From assembly GCF_028288225.1 (NCBI RefSeq), contig NZ_JAQBOC010000047.1, positions 1 through 64,000 on the forward strand: a DNA stretch of 64,000 nt, written 5' to 3'. Shown piece by piece: positions 16,631 through 24,695 of the stretch. Position 1 is the first letter of the stretch. Every line of letters begins with the position of its first letter. The notes below the pieces were generated by a model that was given only the letters and a program-made list of their open reading frames with translations, was not told the DNA's origin and ran no database searches. The position numbers were made by a program, and so were the translations under genes. Origin of the DNA: Mucilaginibacter sp. (GTDB taxonomy: Bacteria; Bacteroidota; Bacteroidia; Sphingobacteriales; Sphingobacteriaceae).

Positions 16631-17602
16631 TTATTTAGCAGGCTGAACAACCGGTGGCGGCAATTGAGCCGGCTTTGGTGCATTTGGATTAGGATGAATA
16701 ATATCAACCAGCTCAACTTCAAATACAAGCGGTGTATATGGACCAATCTCACGGCTTCCCTGTTCACCATAGGCCAGGCTTGACGGAAGGACTATTGTGG
16801 CTTTTGTACCTTTGTTAAACAATAAAAAGGCCTCATTCCATCCCTGGATCATTCCCTGAACACCAAGCGGAAAACGGATAGGCTTATAAGGATTCATAGG
16901 GCTTATAGGTAGTTTATACTTTACAGCATCAGATTTTACACTTGTTTCAAAAGCTTTCCCGTTCACGAATTTGCCTGTATAATTAACAACTACGGTATCG
17001 CCTGCAGCCGGTACCGGACCGGTGCCCTGTTTTGTAATTACATAATTTAAACCGGATGGCGTTGTAGTAACCTTAAGGTTATTATCAGTTATGTATTTTT
17101 TTATAGCTACCGGCTCTTTTGCTTTAGCTGCGTCTGAAAGTGATTTAGCATATGCATCTTTACGGCCCTGGAAAACCTGGTCGCTAAGGTTACCCTTGGA
17201 TATAACCTTTTCCATTTTAATAACATATACAATGTATTTGCCTTTCAGCTCTTTCGGCCTTGGATGACCTTTGGTCATGGTATCAATATTAACTTTAATT
17301 ATAGCGCTGTCGCCCTCGCTAAGTAATGAAAACACTGTCATAATATTGCCCTTAGGCTGGCCCTTTAAGCTAGGCATAGTTAGTGGCTGCGGCTGGCCTT
17401 TATCAAAGGTGCTTTGCATTACCGAGTCGGCGTCATTTTTAACTGTATAGTTAAATACCATAAAATCGCCTTCTTTTATACTCGGGCCAGATTTATCGTC
17501 AACTATTTTATATAGTAATCCTCCCTCGCCTTTATTAAAGCCACCATTGCAGCTTGCTAAACCTATTGCAGCAAGCGCTAAAAACATCAGTCTTTTTTTC
17601 AT
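16631..17602 (-). CDS. FKBP-type peptidyl-prolyl isomerase lipoprotein
   Basis: A 323-residue lipoprotein; the lipobox is LASC with Cys near residue 18. As in its downstream paralogue, an N-terminal degenerate domain (about 25-130) precedes a canonical FKBP domain (about 190-305: VVVNYTGKFVNGKAFETS, GWNEAFLLFNKGTKA, PSSLAYGEQGSRE, LVFEVELVDI). The tail is Pro-rich. It is expected to act on outer-membrane or periplasmic proteins while lipid-anchored, whereas its paralogue has a Sec signal and no lipobox. The stop of the nrnA-like gene lies only 6 bases upstream, so these two are probably cotranscribed. Confidence 0.9.
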   Translation of the reverse strand: MKKRLMFLALAAIGLASCNGGFNKGEGGLLYKIVDDKSGPSIKEGDFMVFNYTVKNDADSVMQSTFDKGQPQPLTMPSLKGQPKGNIMTVFSLLSEGDSAIIKVNIDTMTKGHPRPKELKGKYIVYVIKMEKVISKGNLSDQVFQGRKDAYAKSLSDAAKAKEPVAIKKYITDNNLKVTTTPSGLNYVITKQGTGPVPAAGDTVVVNYTGKFVNGKAFETSVKSDAVKYKLPISPMNPYKPIRFPLGVQGMIQGWNEAFLLFNKGTKATIVLPSSLAYGEQGSREIGPYTPLVFEVELVDIIHPNPNAPKPAQLPPPVVQPAK

Positions 17603-17608
17603 TTTTTT

Positions 17609-18619
17609 TTATTGTATTAATAGTTTTTTATATTCAGGTAATATTAATTTAAATTGAGTTACAACCTGCTCAAGGCTCCCGGTTGATACACCGCCGGCAG
17701 CATTACGATGCCCGCCGCCGTTAAAGTATTTTTTACAGATCTCATTAGCCGGAAATTCACCTTTTGACCGTAATGAAAGTTTTACCTTATCATTCCGTTC
17801 AACAATAAAGGCAGCCAGTTTAACCCCTGATATTGACAAGGCATAATTTACTATTCCCTCTGTGTCGCCTGTTACAACATCATATTTTTCAAGATCTGCT
17901 TTAGTTACAGCTATTACAGCGGTATTAAACTCGTGCAAAACCTCCAACCGTTCCGAAAGGCAAATACCTAAAAAGCGTAAACGATTTTCAGATGAGTTTT
18001 TATATATCTGCTCATAAATTTGCCAGTTAACCGCGCCTTCATCAATCAGGTCAGCAATTATGCGATGTACTGCAGATGTTGTTTTAGGCAGCGAAAATGA
18101 AGCAGAATCTGTCATAATACCCGTATATAAACAGGTAGCAACATCTTTATTTATTAATTTTTTATTGTTTAGTTCTTCAACAATAAAAGTATAGATCAAT
18201 TGTGCGGTAGCACAGGCATTAATATCCCAGTAACGATAATCATCAAAATCCTGAGGTTCCAGGTGATGATCAATCATTATTTTAACTGCATTGCTCCCGC
18301 CAACGAGCTCACCCATTTCATTAATGCGGTTTAAGGCATTAAAATCAAGGCAAAATATCATATCGGCTGCTGCAATCAGGTCAGCCGATTCCTTAATCTG
18401 TTCTGTATAAATAATAACTTCGCCATTACCAGGCAGCCAGTTTAAAAATTCAGGATAATCAGTAGGCGTAATAACCTTAACATGATGGCCCTGCTGTATA
18501 AGGTAGTTATATAAACCTAAAGACGAGCCCATAGCATCACCATCAGGTTTGTGATGAGTAGTAATTACTATTTTTCTGGGCTGCGCTAAAAGTTTTATAA
18601 GCGAGGCTGTATCTAACAT
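17609..18619 (-). CDS. DHH-family phosphoesterase (NrnA-like oligoribonuclease/pAp phosphatase)
   Basis: A 336-residue cytoplasmic DHH/DHHA1 enzyme. DHH motifs are visible as HHKPDGDAMGSSLG, CLDFNAL, DHHLEPQDF and, in the DHHA1 domain, FNGGGHRNAAGG. Proteins of this size and order degrade nano-RNA and dephosphorylate 3'-phosphoadenosine 5'-phosphate. The ATG at 18619 is chosen over the TTG at 18622. A TAGCTTTG box lies 23 bases upstream. It overlaps no neighbour but is closely followed by the FKBP lipoprotein gene. Confidence 0.9.
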   Translation of the reverse strand: MLDTASLIKLLAQPRKIVITTHHKPDGDAMGSSLGLYNYLIQQGHHVKVITPTDYPEFLNWLPGNGEVIIYTEQIKESADLIAAADMIFCLDFNALNRINEMGELVGGSNAVKIMIDHHLEPQDFDDYRYWDINACATAQLIYTFIVEELNNKKLINKDVATCLYTGIMTDSASFSLPKTTSAVHRIIADLIDEGAVNWQIYEQIYKNSSENRLRFLGICLSERLEVLHEFNTAVIAVTKADLEKYDVVTGDTEGIVNYALSISGVKLAAFIVERNDKVKLSLRSKGEFPANEICKKYFNGGGHRNAAGGVSTGSLEQVVTQFKLILPEYKKLLIQ

Positions 18620-18642
18620 CAATTTTTTTTAAAAAAGAGTTG

Positions 18643-18650
18643 CAAAGCTA
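18643..18650 (-). promoter_or_regulatory. putative -7 box (TAGCTTTG) of the DHH phosphoesterase
   Basis: CAAAGCTA on the plus strand reads TAGCTTTG on the minus strand, 23 bases from the ATG at 18619. Confidence 0.4.
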
Positions 18651-18716
18651 AATAAATAAATCAAATACAACCATCTTATTTAATGTAAAAGCCTTTATGT
18701 TTTAATTGTAAAAAGC

Positions 18717-18724
18717 TACTTTTG
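18717..18724 (+). promoter_or_regulatory. putative -7 box (TACTTTTG) of ndk
   Basis: TACTTTTG matches TAnnTTTG. It implies a leader of about 100 bases before the ndk ATG at 18833; that leader holds GGTTCATAG words (18741-18768) that resemble the palindromic array at 3295-3376. Confidence 0.4.
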
Positions 18725-18832
18725 CGGGAAATTAGAAAACGGTTCATAGTTGATGGCTCATGGTTCATAGCCGAAAACGGAAACAGTTCGGTCATTAACC
18801 ATCACTACAAAACAAAAAAGCAAATTATTAAG

Positions 18833-19252
18833 ATGAGTAACAATAAAACATTTACCATGATTAAGCCTGATGCTGTTGCAAACGGGCATATCGGTGCAAT
18901 TTTAGACCAGATAATAAAGGCCGGCTTTAAAATTAATGCTATGAAATATATTGCATTAACTGAACAAACTGCCGGAAAATTTTACGAAGTTCATAAAGAA
19001 CGTCCTTTTTATGGCGAGCTGGTAGGCTTTATGTCATCAGGCCCTATAGTAGCCGCTATTTTGGAAAAGGACAACGCTGTTGACGATTTCCGTAAGCTTA
19101 TTGGCGCAACTGACCCTTCAAAAGCTGAAAAAGGAACTATCCGCCAGTTATTTGCTGAGTCTATCGGTGCAAATGCTGTTCATGGATCTGACTCTTCTGA
19201 AAACGCCCAAATTGAAGGCGATTTCTTTTTTTCAGCCCTCGAAAAATTCTAA
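18833..19252 (+). CDS. ndk: nucleoside diphosphate kinase
   Basis: A 139-residue enzyme that transfers the gamma phosphate of ATP to other (d)NDPs through a phospho-histidine. The sequence shows FTMIKPDAVANG, the ERPFYGELVGFMSSGP loop and the active-site His in NAVHGSDS, with the family C-terminus. The ATG at 18833 is preferred over the in-frame codon at 18722 because the upstream residues fall in a word-repeat leader and homology starts at MSNNKTF. It is monocistronic with a strong terminator. Confidence 0.96.
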   Translation: MSNNKTFTMIKPDAVANGHIGAILDQIIKAGFKINAMKYIALTEQTAGKFYEVHKERPFYGELVGFMSSGPIVAAILEKDNAVDDFRKLIGATDPSKAEKGTIRQLFAESIGANAVHGSDSSENAQIEGDFFFSALEKF

Positions 19253-19262
19253 TGTATTAGTT

Positions 19263-19296
19263 AACAGGGTGTTTTATCATTAAAAAACATCCTGTT
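19263..19296 (+). terminator. terminator after ndk
   Basis: AACAGGGTGTTTT (19263-19275) pairs with AAAACATCCTGTT (19284-19296) with one G-U pair, followed by ATTTTGTTTTT. Confidence 0.82.
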
Positions 19297-19390
19297 ATTT
19301 TGTTTTTCAATAAGAAGTCCTTATTTTTATAAAGTTTTGATAAACTGCGTTTTGCAAAGCCCCTATTATTTCTAAACTGAAACAAGAATT

Positions 19391-19588
19391 ATGAGACTGC
19401 TTCTTAAATATATCTTATATCTGTTACTTATAATAGTTTTGGTTTCGGGCACTATATTACTGTACAGAACCCACCCCGAAGCTCAGCTGGCTTTTATACT
19501 TCCGGGACTATTTATTCTTGCGTTTTCAAGAATGAGTGATGACTTAAATTTCAGGTCAATTTTCCCAAGGTGGACTAAAGGAAAATAA
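19391..19588 (+). CDS. small two-helix membrane protein, function unknown
   Basis: A 65-residue protein with two hydrophobic segments, about 5-24 (LKYILYLLLIIVLVSGTILL) and about 32-46 (QLAFILPGLFILAFS), and a basic C-terminus (FPRWTKGK). The composition is that of a real membrane peptide, with a Lys/Arg start and a clean ATG. It ends inside the 3' end of the convergent DciA-like gene (14-base overlap). No family is recognised. Confidence 0.6.
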   Translation: MRLLLKYILYLLLIIVLVSGTILLYRTHPEAQLAFILPGLFILAFSRMSDDLNFRSIFPRWTKGK

Positions 19589-19865
19589 TTTCTTCAACCA
19601 GGGTCCCCTTCGCTTCATCATTTATTTTATCAATTATTTGCGTACGCATCATCATCAGTTCATTTTTTATTACTGATGACTCTACCCGCAGGAACAATTT
19701 TTTATCGTGGATAAATAATTCTTTTGTCCGGTTAGCTACGGGTTTGCCAACAAGCTCGGGCCAGTGAGCTATTATTGATGTTTCATCAAACTTCCGTTTA
19801 ATTTTGTAAACATTCAGCATTTGCTCAATAGCATCTTTTAATGATTTATCGTTAGCTTTACGCAT
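19575..19865 (-). CDS. DUF721/DciA-like protein
   Basis: A 96-residue protein of the DUF721 group (ANDKSLKDAIEQMLN, IIAHWPELVGKPVANRTKELFI, RVESSVIKNELMMMR). Related DciA proteins help load the replicative helicase where DnaC/DnaI are absent, and the gene is commonly placed beside recF. The ATG at 19865 is taken as start, giving an 8-base overlap with the recF stop and likely coupling. The specific role in this organism is inferred from family and place. Confidence 0.83.
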   Translation of the reverse strand: MRKANDKSLKDAIEQMLNVYKIKRKFDETSIIAHWPELVGKPVANRTKELFIHDKKLFLRVESSVIKNELMMMRTQIIDKINDEAKGTLVEEIIFL

Positions 19866-20958
19866 CAATCTCCCCTCCCTTTACTTTAAACAGTGTAATA
19901 GCCACACCTATATTATTAAATATATTTTTAACCCGGCTTTCATTAGTATCGGTAATAAATACCTGTCCAAAATCGTGGTTTGATATCATCTGCATTAGTT
20001 TAGTAACCCGCTGGTCATCAAGCTTATCAAAAATATCATCAAGAAGCAATATGGGCTTAAACTTATTCTGCTGATCTAAAAAACTATATTGCGCTAATTT
20101 TAACGCTATCAAAAAAGACTTTTGCTGCCCTTGTGAGCCAAATTTTTTCATAGGCATGCCATGGATAGAAAATACCAGGTCATCTTTATGGATCCCTGCA
20201 TTGGTGCGCTCAAGCACCCGGTCTTTTTCGATATTTTTTTTTAACAAGGTGGCAAAGTCACTTTGCAGTAATTGTGATTCATATATCATTTCAACCTGCT
20301 CCGCATCATCACTCAAAAACTGGTAATGCTTATTAAATATTTCGGTAAAGCTTTCCATAAAGAGTTTTCGCTTTTCAAAAATGCGATTACCAGAAACGGT
20401 TAACTGCTCGTCAAGCACTTCCAGCAAGCCCGGATCATACCGGCCGGTATCCGCAATTTGTTTTAGCAGGGCGTTACGGTTAGCCAGCACTTTATTATAT
20501 ACCATCAATTCATCAAGGTATGCGTTGTCTGTTTGCGAGATCACGTTATCAATAAATTTCCTCCGCTCATCACTTCCTTCAATAATAATGCTGATGTCAT
20601 AAGGCGAAACCATAACCAGCGGGAGCAAGCCAATGTGATCGGCCAGTCGCTGATAATCTTTTTTGTTGCGCTTAAACTGTTTTTTTTGATTACGCTTAAC
20701 CGAACAGGCAATATGCTCGGCTTTGCCGTTCCTGTTAAAATTACCGGTTATAATAAAAAAATCAGTACCCTGCTTTATTTGCTGGCTGTCAATTGGGTTA
20801 AAATAACTTTTACAGAGCGATAAGTAATATATGGCATCCAATAAATTGGTTTTCCCGGCACCGTTGTTGCCGGTAAAAACGTTAACACCATCGCTAAAGG
20901 TTACCCCGGCTTCTGCGTAATTTTTAAAATTGATGACCGATAACTGCTGTAGATACAT
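19858..20958 (-). CDS. recF: DNA replication and repair protein RecF
   Basis: A 366-residue SMC-like ATPase loading RecA at single-strand gaps. Walker A is GNNGAGKTNLLDAIY near residues 30-44, the signature region is KFGSQGQQKSFLIALKLAQ, and Walker B is PILLLDDIFDKLD. It opens a two-gene unit with the DciA-like gene, which it overlaps by 8 bases. A TACCTTTG box lies 8 bases before the ATG. Confidence 0.95.
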   Translation of the reverse strand: MYLQQLSVINFKNYAEAGVTFSDGVNVFTGNNGAGKTNLLDAIYYLSLCKSYFNPIDSQQIKQGTDFFIITGNFNRNGKAEHIACSVKRNQKKQFKRNKKDYQRLADHIGLLPLVMVSPYDISIIIEGSDERRKFIDNVISQTDNAYLDELMVYNKVLANRNALLKQIADTGRYDPGLLEVLDEQLTVSGNRIFEKRKLFMESFTEIFNKHYQFLSDDAEQVEMIYESQLLQSDFATLLKKNIEKDRVLERTNAGIHKDDLVFSIHGMPMKKFGSQGQQKSFLIALKLAQYSFLDQQNKFKPILLLDDIFDKLDDQRVTKLMQMISNHDFGQVFITDTNESRVKNIFNNIGVAITLFKVKGGEIDA

Positions 20959-20966
20959 AAGGAGTT

Positions 20967-20974
20967 CAAAGGTA
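20967..20974 (-). promoter_or_regulatory. putative -7 box (TACCTTTG) close to the recF start
   Basis: CAAAGGTA reads TACCTTTG on the minus strand and stands 8 bases from the recF ATG, leaving room for almost no 5' leader. Confidence 0.45.
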
Positions 20975-20983
20975 GTGATTAGT

Positions 20984-21171
20984 GGTTAGAGATTGGAGGT
21001 TAGTTGAAAAATGCGGAAGGCGAAATGTTAATGCGGAATGACTATGAGATTTAAAAGTCATCGTTCTGAAAAGGTCATATTTGTAAGCGCAAAGCAAATC
21101 CACGTATTACTATATTTATTGCTGTTTTACAAGGCCCTGATCTCTAATAAACTAACCTCTAATCTCCGACC
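20984..21171. repeat. GGTTAGAGATT inverted word repeat flanking 144 bases
   Basis: Bases 20984-21005 and the complement of 21150-21171 match at 19 of 22 positions (core GAGGTTAGTT). Between the arms lie AATGCGGAA words (21008-21040) and no gene. The same GAGATTAGTT word recurs at 23110-23178. The gap separates the divergent recF and TPR genes. Confidence 0.65.
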
Positions 21172-21216
21172 ATAAATATTTAATTTAAAAGGTATTGTTA
21201 AAAATTTTGAAAACCG

Positions 21217-21224
21217 TATTTTTG
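21217..21224 (+). promoter_or_regulatory. putative -7 box (TATTTTTG) of the TPR gene
   Basis: TATTTTTG lies 22 bases before the ATG at 21247, with a TTG about 20 bases further upstream (21195-21197) that could serve as a -33 element. Confidence 0.5.
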
Positions 21225-21246
21225 CAAACTTAATTTTAGAAGAGAA

Positions 21247-21924
21247 ATGTCAAAAACCCAGGCGAATACCAAGGTAACAGTAGAAGAAAAGCGTTTTAAA
21301 CCAACAAGTAATTTTGTGCAAGAGAACCAAAAAAGCTTGCTATTTATTGTTGGCGCCATTTTAGTAATGATTGTTGCTTACATTGCATATCAAAAATTTT
21401 ATATAGCCCCACAGGAAATCAAAGCATCAAACCAAATGCATGTTGCGCAGGATTTTTGGGCTAAAAAAGAATGGGACAAAGCAATTAAGGGCGATGCCGG
21501 CTATCCTGGGTTCCAAAAAATAATTGACGACTACAGTAATACCAAGGCGGCTAACCTGGCTTATTTTTATTTAGGCACGGCTTATTTAAATAAAGGTGAA
21601 TTTCAAAAAGCTATTGATAATTTAACCAATTACCGCGGTGGTGACAGTATGTTAGCCGCCGAAGCATTTGGAAGCACAGCAGATGCTTATGTTGAATTAA
21701 AGGATTATGATAAGGCATCAACCTACTTCAAAAAAGCTGCTGATAAAGCAAACAACAAATTTTTGTCTCCGCTATACTTAAAAAAACTTGGCTTAGTTTA
21801 CGAAACTCAGAACGACAACAAATCGGCTGTTGAGGTTTACAAAAAAATCAAAAGCGATTATCCTGAAAGTACTGAGGCACAAAATATTGACGAGTATATA
21901 GCACGCATCGAAGCGAAGTTATAG
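21247..21924 (+). CDS. membrane-anchored tetratricopeptide-repeat protein (YfgM-like)
   Basis: A 225-residue protein with a short cytoplasmic N-terminus, one transmembrane helix at about 32-50 (LLFIVGAILVMIVAYIAYQ) and a periplasmic TPR region. TPR-like helices are seen in AYFYLGTAYLNKGEFQKAI, AEAFGSTADAYVELKDYDKA and YLKKLGLVYETQNDNKSA. The layout resembles YfgM, an ancillary SecYEG/chaperone partner, but that link is by shape only. The gene is followed 6 bases after its stop by a 27-base repeat that recurs downstream of moxR. Confidence 0.8.
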   Translation: MSKTQANTKVTVEEKRFKPTSNFVQENQKSLLFIVGAILVMIVAYIAYQKFYIAPQEIKASNQMHVAQDFWAKKEWDKAIKGDAGYPGFQKIIDDYSNTKAANLAYFYLGTAYLNKGEFQKAIDNLTNYRGGDSMLAAEAFGSTADAYVELKDYDKASTYFKKAADKANNKFLSPLYLKKLGLVYETQNDNKSAVEVYKKIKSDYPESTEAQNIDEYIARIEAKL

Positions 21925-21930
21925 AATTTT

Positions 21931-22016
21931 GGAAGTCGGAATTTCGATTTCGGAATTGTTTTATTGGGATTTTTGAAGTTCTGATTTATCATTCCGCAAC
22001 CGGCATTCCGACTTCC
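21931..22016. repeat. GGAAGTCGGAATTTCG word repeat with inverted arm
   Basis: A 27-base sequence at 21931-21957 (beginning GGAAGTCGGAATTTCG) is repeated without change at 57994-58020. Its first 12 bases, GGAAGTCGGAAT, recur inverted as ATTCCGACTTCC at 22005-22016. The element starts 6 bases after the TPR stop codon and ends before ribH, so it may shape the intercistronic RNA. Confidence 0.75.
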
Positions 22017-22042
22017 GCATTTAAATAAATCCGAAATACCAC

Positions 22043-22537
22043 ATGGCTACTCATCTTAAAAATTTATCTGATTTTTCTGAAACCGAAATACCATCGGCAG
22101 CTCCGTACCAATTTGGGATAGTTGTTGCTGAATGGAACGCGGGCATTACCAATGCTTTGTACCAGGGCGCTTATGAAAGCCTGCTTGAACATGGCGCATT
22201 GGCGCAAAACATTTTCACCTACCAGGTTCCGGGGAGTTTTGAATTAACATCAGGCGCCGATATATTATTAAAAAATAGCAAATTGGATGCGGTGATATGC
22301 CTTGGCTGTGTTATACAAGGCGAAACAAGACATTTTGATTTTATTTGCAATGCGGTAGCTAACGGACTAAGCAATGTTGCTATCAAATATTCAAAACCTG
22401 TTATATTTGGTGTGTTAACTACTGATACCCAACAGCAGGCTGCTGACCGCGCAGGTGGCAAACATGGAAATAAAGGCATTGAAGGTGCTGTAACTGCCAT
22501 AAAAATGGCTTATCTTGCTGAAACTTTAAATGGTTAA
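22043..22537 (+). CDS. ribH: 6,7-dimethyl-8-ribityllumazine synthase
   Basis: A 164-residue enzyme of riboflavin synthesis condensing 5-amino-6-ribitylaminouracil with dihydroxybutanone phosphate. Motifs are the substrate-binding VAEWNAGI, PGSFELTSGADIL, GCVIQGETRHFDFI and the catalytic-His region, and GVLTTDTQQQAADRAGGKHGNKG. It usually forms icosahedral or pentameric assemblies. No other rib gene is in the window. Confidence 0.96.
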   Translation: MATHLKNLSDFSETEIPSAAPYQFGIVVAEWNAGITNALYQGAYESLLEHGALAQNIFTYQVPGSFELTSGADILLKNSKLDAVICLGCVIQGETRHFDFICNAVANGLSNVAIKYSKPVIFGVLTTDTQQQAADRAGGKHGNKGIEGAVTAIKMAYLAETLNG

Positions 22538-22566
22538 TTCCGTATAAAACCCAATCGGAGAATAAA

Positions 22567-22677
22567 ATGAAAAAAATAATTTACATAGCATTCATAGCAT
22601 TAGCATTAGGAACCCTTGCTTCATGCTCAAACAAACTGTGTCCGGCTTATGGCTCTTATCCAAAAAGCGGGCGTTAA
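22567..22677 (+). CDS. 36-residue lipoprotein of the CPAY type
   Basis: A very short frame starting at ATG 22567, 29 bases after ribH. Residues 1-19 form a signal peptide (MKKIIYIAFIALALGTLAS) with Cys20 as lipobox cysteine, then a 16-residue mature part containing KLCPAYGSYPKSGR. Short lipoproteins with a CPAY-like core are, as far as I recall, widespread in Bacteroidota and of unknown function. The frame has a good hydrophobic core and no alternative overlapping gene, and is easily missed because of its length. Confidence 0.62.
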   Translation: MKKIIYIAFIALALGTLASCSNKLCPAYGSYPKSGR

Positions 22678-22770
22678 CAGTAAAATGTCATTTTTTCATC
22701 AATTGCCTAAAACCGCAATCTGTTTTGTGTTGTTTTGCGTTTAATAGGTATTCATCCTTACAAATATTTT

Positions 22771-23100
22771 ATGAACTGGACATCGCTGGAATCGGCAGAG
22801 CAAATTAATGCTATAAAAAATCAGGAGGGTTATAGCGTAATTTTTAAACATAGCACCCGTTGCTCCATCAGCATGATGGTAAAAAAACGTTTTGAGCTCG
22901 ACTGGGATAAATTACCCCAAAATTTGCCGCTTTATTTTTTAGACCTAATAAAACACAGGGATTTGTCGAGCCAAATTGCCGCTGATTTTATAGTTCACCA
23001 CGAATCACCCCAAATGCTGATAATAAAGGACGGCGAATGTGTACTTGATCTTTCGCATGGTGAGGTTTCTGTTGAGGAAGCGATGTCAGTAATTAGTTAA
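22771..23100 (+). CDS. ytxJ: bacillithiol-system monothiol redoxin YtxJ
   Basis: A 109-residue thioredoxin-like protein of the YtxJ family, thought to remove bacillithiol from S-bacillithiolated proteins. The monothiol active site is seen as HSTRCSISMMV, with Ser in place of the second Cys. The core FLDLIKHRDLSSQIA and cis-Pro region HESPQMLII fit the fold. The ATG at 22771 is chosen over 22735 because homology begins at MNWTSLES. With bshA at 36 kb it indicates that the cell makes and uses bacillithiol. Confidence 0.87.
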   Translation: MNWTSLESAEQINAIKNQEGYSVIFKHSTRCSISMMVKKRFELDWDKLPQNLPLYFLDLIKHRDLSSQIAADFIVHHESPQMLIIKDGECVLDLSHGEVSVEEAMSVIS

Positions 23101-23109
23101 TTAGAGATC

Positions 23110-23178
23110 AGAGATTAGTTAAACGCGGAATTCGGGCTGCCGATTACCGAATGTTTCAAAACTGTAAAACTAATCTCT
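23110..23178. repeat. AGAGATTAGTT inverted word repeat
   Basis: AGAGATTAGTT (23110-23120) and AACTAATCTCT (23168-23178) are exact complements, with further copies (TTAGAGATCA, ACTCTCTAATCA) outside. The words start immediately after the ytxJ stop codon. The family is the same as at 20984-21171. Confidence 0.6.
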
Positions 23179-23216
23179 AACCTCCGGTTACTACTCTCTA
23201 ATCACAACTTTTTACC

Positions 23217-23224
23217 TACTTTTG
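23217..23224 (+). promoter_or_regulatory. putative -7 box (TACTTTTG) abutting the lipA start
   Basis: TACTTTTG ends 5 bases before the lipA ATG at 23230, which would give a leaderless or nearly leaderless mRNA. Confidence 0.5.
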
Positions 23225-23229
23225 TACCC

Positions 23230-24108
23230 ATGATTGATTTGCCTGTAGTTCCTGTAAACCAACCACAACGCAAGCCGGATTGGCTTAGGGTGAGATTGCC
23301 TGTTGGCAAGGAATATGCCCATGTGCGCGGTTTGGTTGATGAGCATAAGTTACATACCATTTGTGAAAGCGGAAACTGCCCGAATATGGGCGAGTGCTGG
23401 GGTGCCGGTACGGCTACCTTTATGATATTGGGAAACATTTGTACGCGATCGTGCTCATTTTGCGCAGTGGCTACCGGGCGTCCGCTGGCTGTTGATACGG
23501 ATGAGCCTAACCGGGTTGCAAATTCAGTTAAGCTGATGCAGGTTAAGCATTGTGTTATTACTTCCGTTGACCGCGATGATTTAAAAGACGGCGGTTCAAT
23601 TATATGGGCCGAAACCATTAATGCTATCCGCAGGGAAAGCCCTGATACTACATTAGAAACTTTGCTGCCCGATTTCAGGGGCATTTGGGATAATCTTGAA
23701 CGCGTGCTGGAAACCAGGCCCGAGGTTGTTTCACATAACCTGGAAACTGTAAGGCGCTTAACTAAAGAAGTACGCATCCAGGCAAAGTATGACAGAAGCC
23801 TTGAGTGTTTAAAGCATGTTTCGCAGGCAGGCCTTCGCACCAAATCAGGTATTATGCTGGGTCTTGGCGAAACGGAGGCCGACGTTTTGGAAGCTATGGA
23901 TGATTTGCTGGAAGCTGGGGTACAGATCCTTACTTTAGGGCAATATTTGCAGCCAACGCGCAATCATCACCCGGTGATTGACTGGATCCATCCTGATCAA
24001 TTTGACCGCTACAAACAATTTGGCTTAAATAAGGGTTTTAGATATGTGGAAAGCGGGCCTTTGGTTCGTTCTTCATACCATGCAGAAAAACATTTGTTTG
24101 AAATCTGA
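23230..24108 (+). CDS. lipA: lipoyl synthase
   Basis: A 292-residue radical-SAM enzyme inserting two sulfurs into octanoyl groups on lipoyl domains. The auxiliary cluster motif C-x4-C-x5-C is CESGNCPNMGEC (about 45-56). The radical-SAM C-x3-C-x2-C is CTRSCSFC (about 71-78). The C-terminal RSSYHAEKH supplies the RSSY serine ligand. All required residues are present. It is followed by a sigma-factor gene whose TTG start lies 26 bases after the stop. Confidence 0.97.
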   Translation: MIDLPVVPVNQPQRKPDWLRVRLPVGKEYAHVRGLVDEHKLHTICESGNCPNMGECWGAGTATFMILGNICTRSCSFCAVATGRPLAVDTDEPNRVANSVKLMQVKHCVITSVDRDDLKDGGSIIWAETINAIRRESPDTTLETLLPDFRGIWDNLERVLETRPEVVSHNLETVRRLTKEVRIQAKYDRSLECLKHVSQAGLRTKSGIMLGLGETEADVLEAMDDLLEAGVQILTLGQYLQPTRNHHPVIDWIHPDQFDRYKQFGLNKGFRYVESGPLVRSSYHAEKHLFEI

Positions 24109-24134
24109 CAATGCATTTATAGCTTCAAACCACT

Positions 24135-24686
24135 TTGAGTAAAAAACGAAAAATATCGTTATCGGAAGATGAATTGGTGCTTGCACTGAGAAATCGCGAA
24201 AAGATTGCTATTGAAGCGCTTTACGATATGTATTCGTCCTCATTATACGGAGTTATTTCGCGCATAATAACTGATACTGCAACCGCAGAAGATGTGCTGC
24301 AGGAAACTTTTGTAAAAATATGGCATTCGTTTTCAGGTTACAGCGCTGAAAAAGGCCGTTTATTTACCTGGATGGTTAATATTGCACGTAACCTTGCAAT
24401 AGATAAGATCAGATCAAAAGATTTTAAGAACCAGAATAAAAACCAGGAGCTGGAAAATAACGTAGCTTTCATTGACGGACAAAAAAACACAGTTTACAAA
24501 CTTGAACTTTTGGGTATTAAAGAATTAGTGGCGACACTAAAGCCAGAACAAAAGTCGATTCTTGACCTGGTGTACTTTAAAGGATATACCCATGTGGAAG
24601 CTGCTGATGAATTGGGCATTCCGTTGGGAACCATTAAAACAAGGTTAAGAATGGCTATTCAGCAACTCAGGAAACACTTTAATTGA
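24135..24686 (+). CDS. ECF RNA polymerase sigma factor (SigK-like) with TTG start
   Basis: A 183-residue sigma-70 factor. Region 2 spans about 25-90 (YDMYSSSLYGVISRII, DVLQETFVKIWHSFSGY, GRLFTWMVNIARNLAIDKIR). Region 4 is near 130-180 (ILDLVYFKGYTHVEAADELGIPLGTIKTRLR, in pieces). The only start that fits homology is TTG at 24135; no ATG is available before region 2. The partner anti-sigma gene begins 9 bases after the stop and uses GTG. Both weak starts point to low, balanced synthesis. Confidence 0.9.
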   Translation: MSKKRKISLSEDELVLALRNREKIAIEALYDMYSSSLYGVISRIITDTATAEDVLQETFVKIWHSFSGYSAEKGRLFTWMVNIARNLAIDKIRSKDFKNQNKNQELENNVAFIDGQKNTVYKLELLGIKELVATLKPEQKSILDLVYFKGYTHVEAADELGIPLGTIKTRLRMAIQQLRKHFN

Positions 24687-24695
24687 AAAGGCGGA

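Noticed and set aside
18722..18832. Upstream start for ndk
   Set aside because: The added 37 residues run through word-repeat DNA, and ndk proteins begin at the later ATG.
23202..23963. A 253-codon frame antisense to lipA
   Set aside because: It lies almost wholly inside a clear lipA gene with all catalytic residues; its own translation is Ser/Arg-rich and unlike any family.
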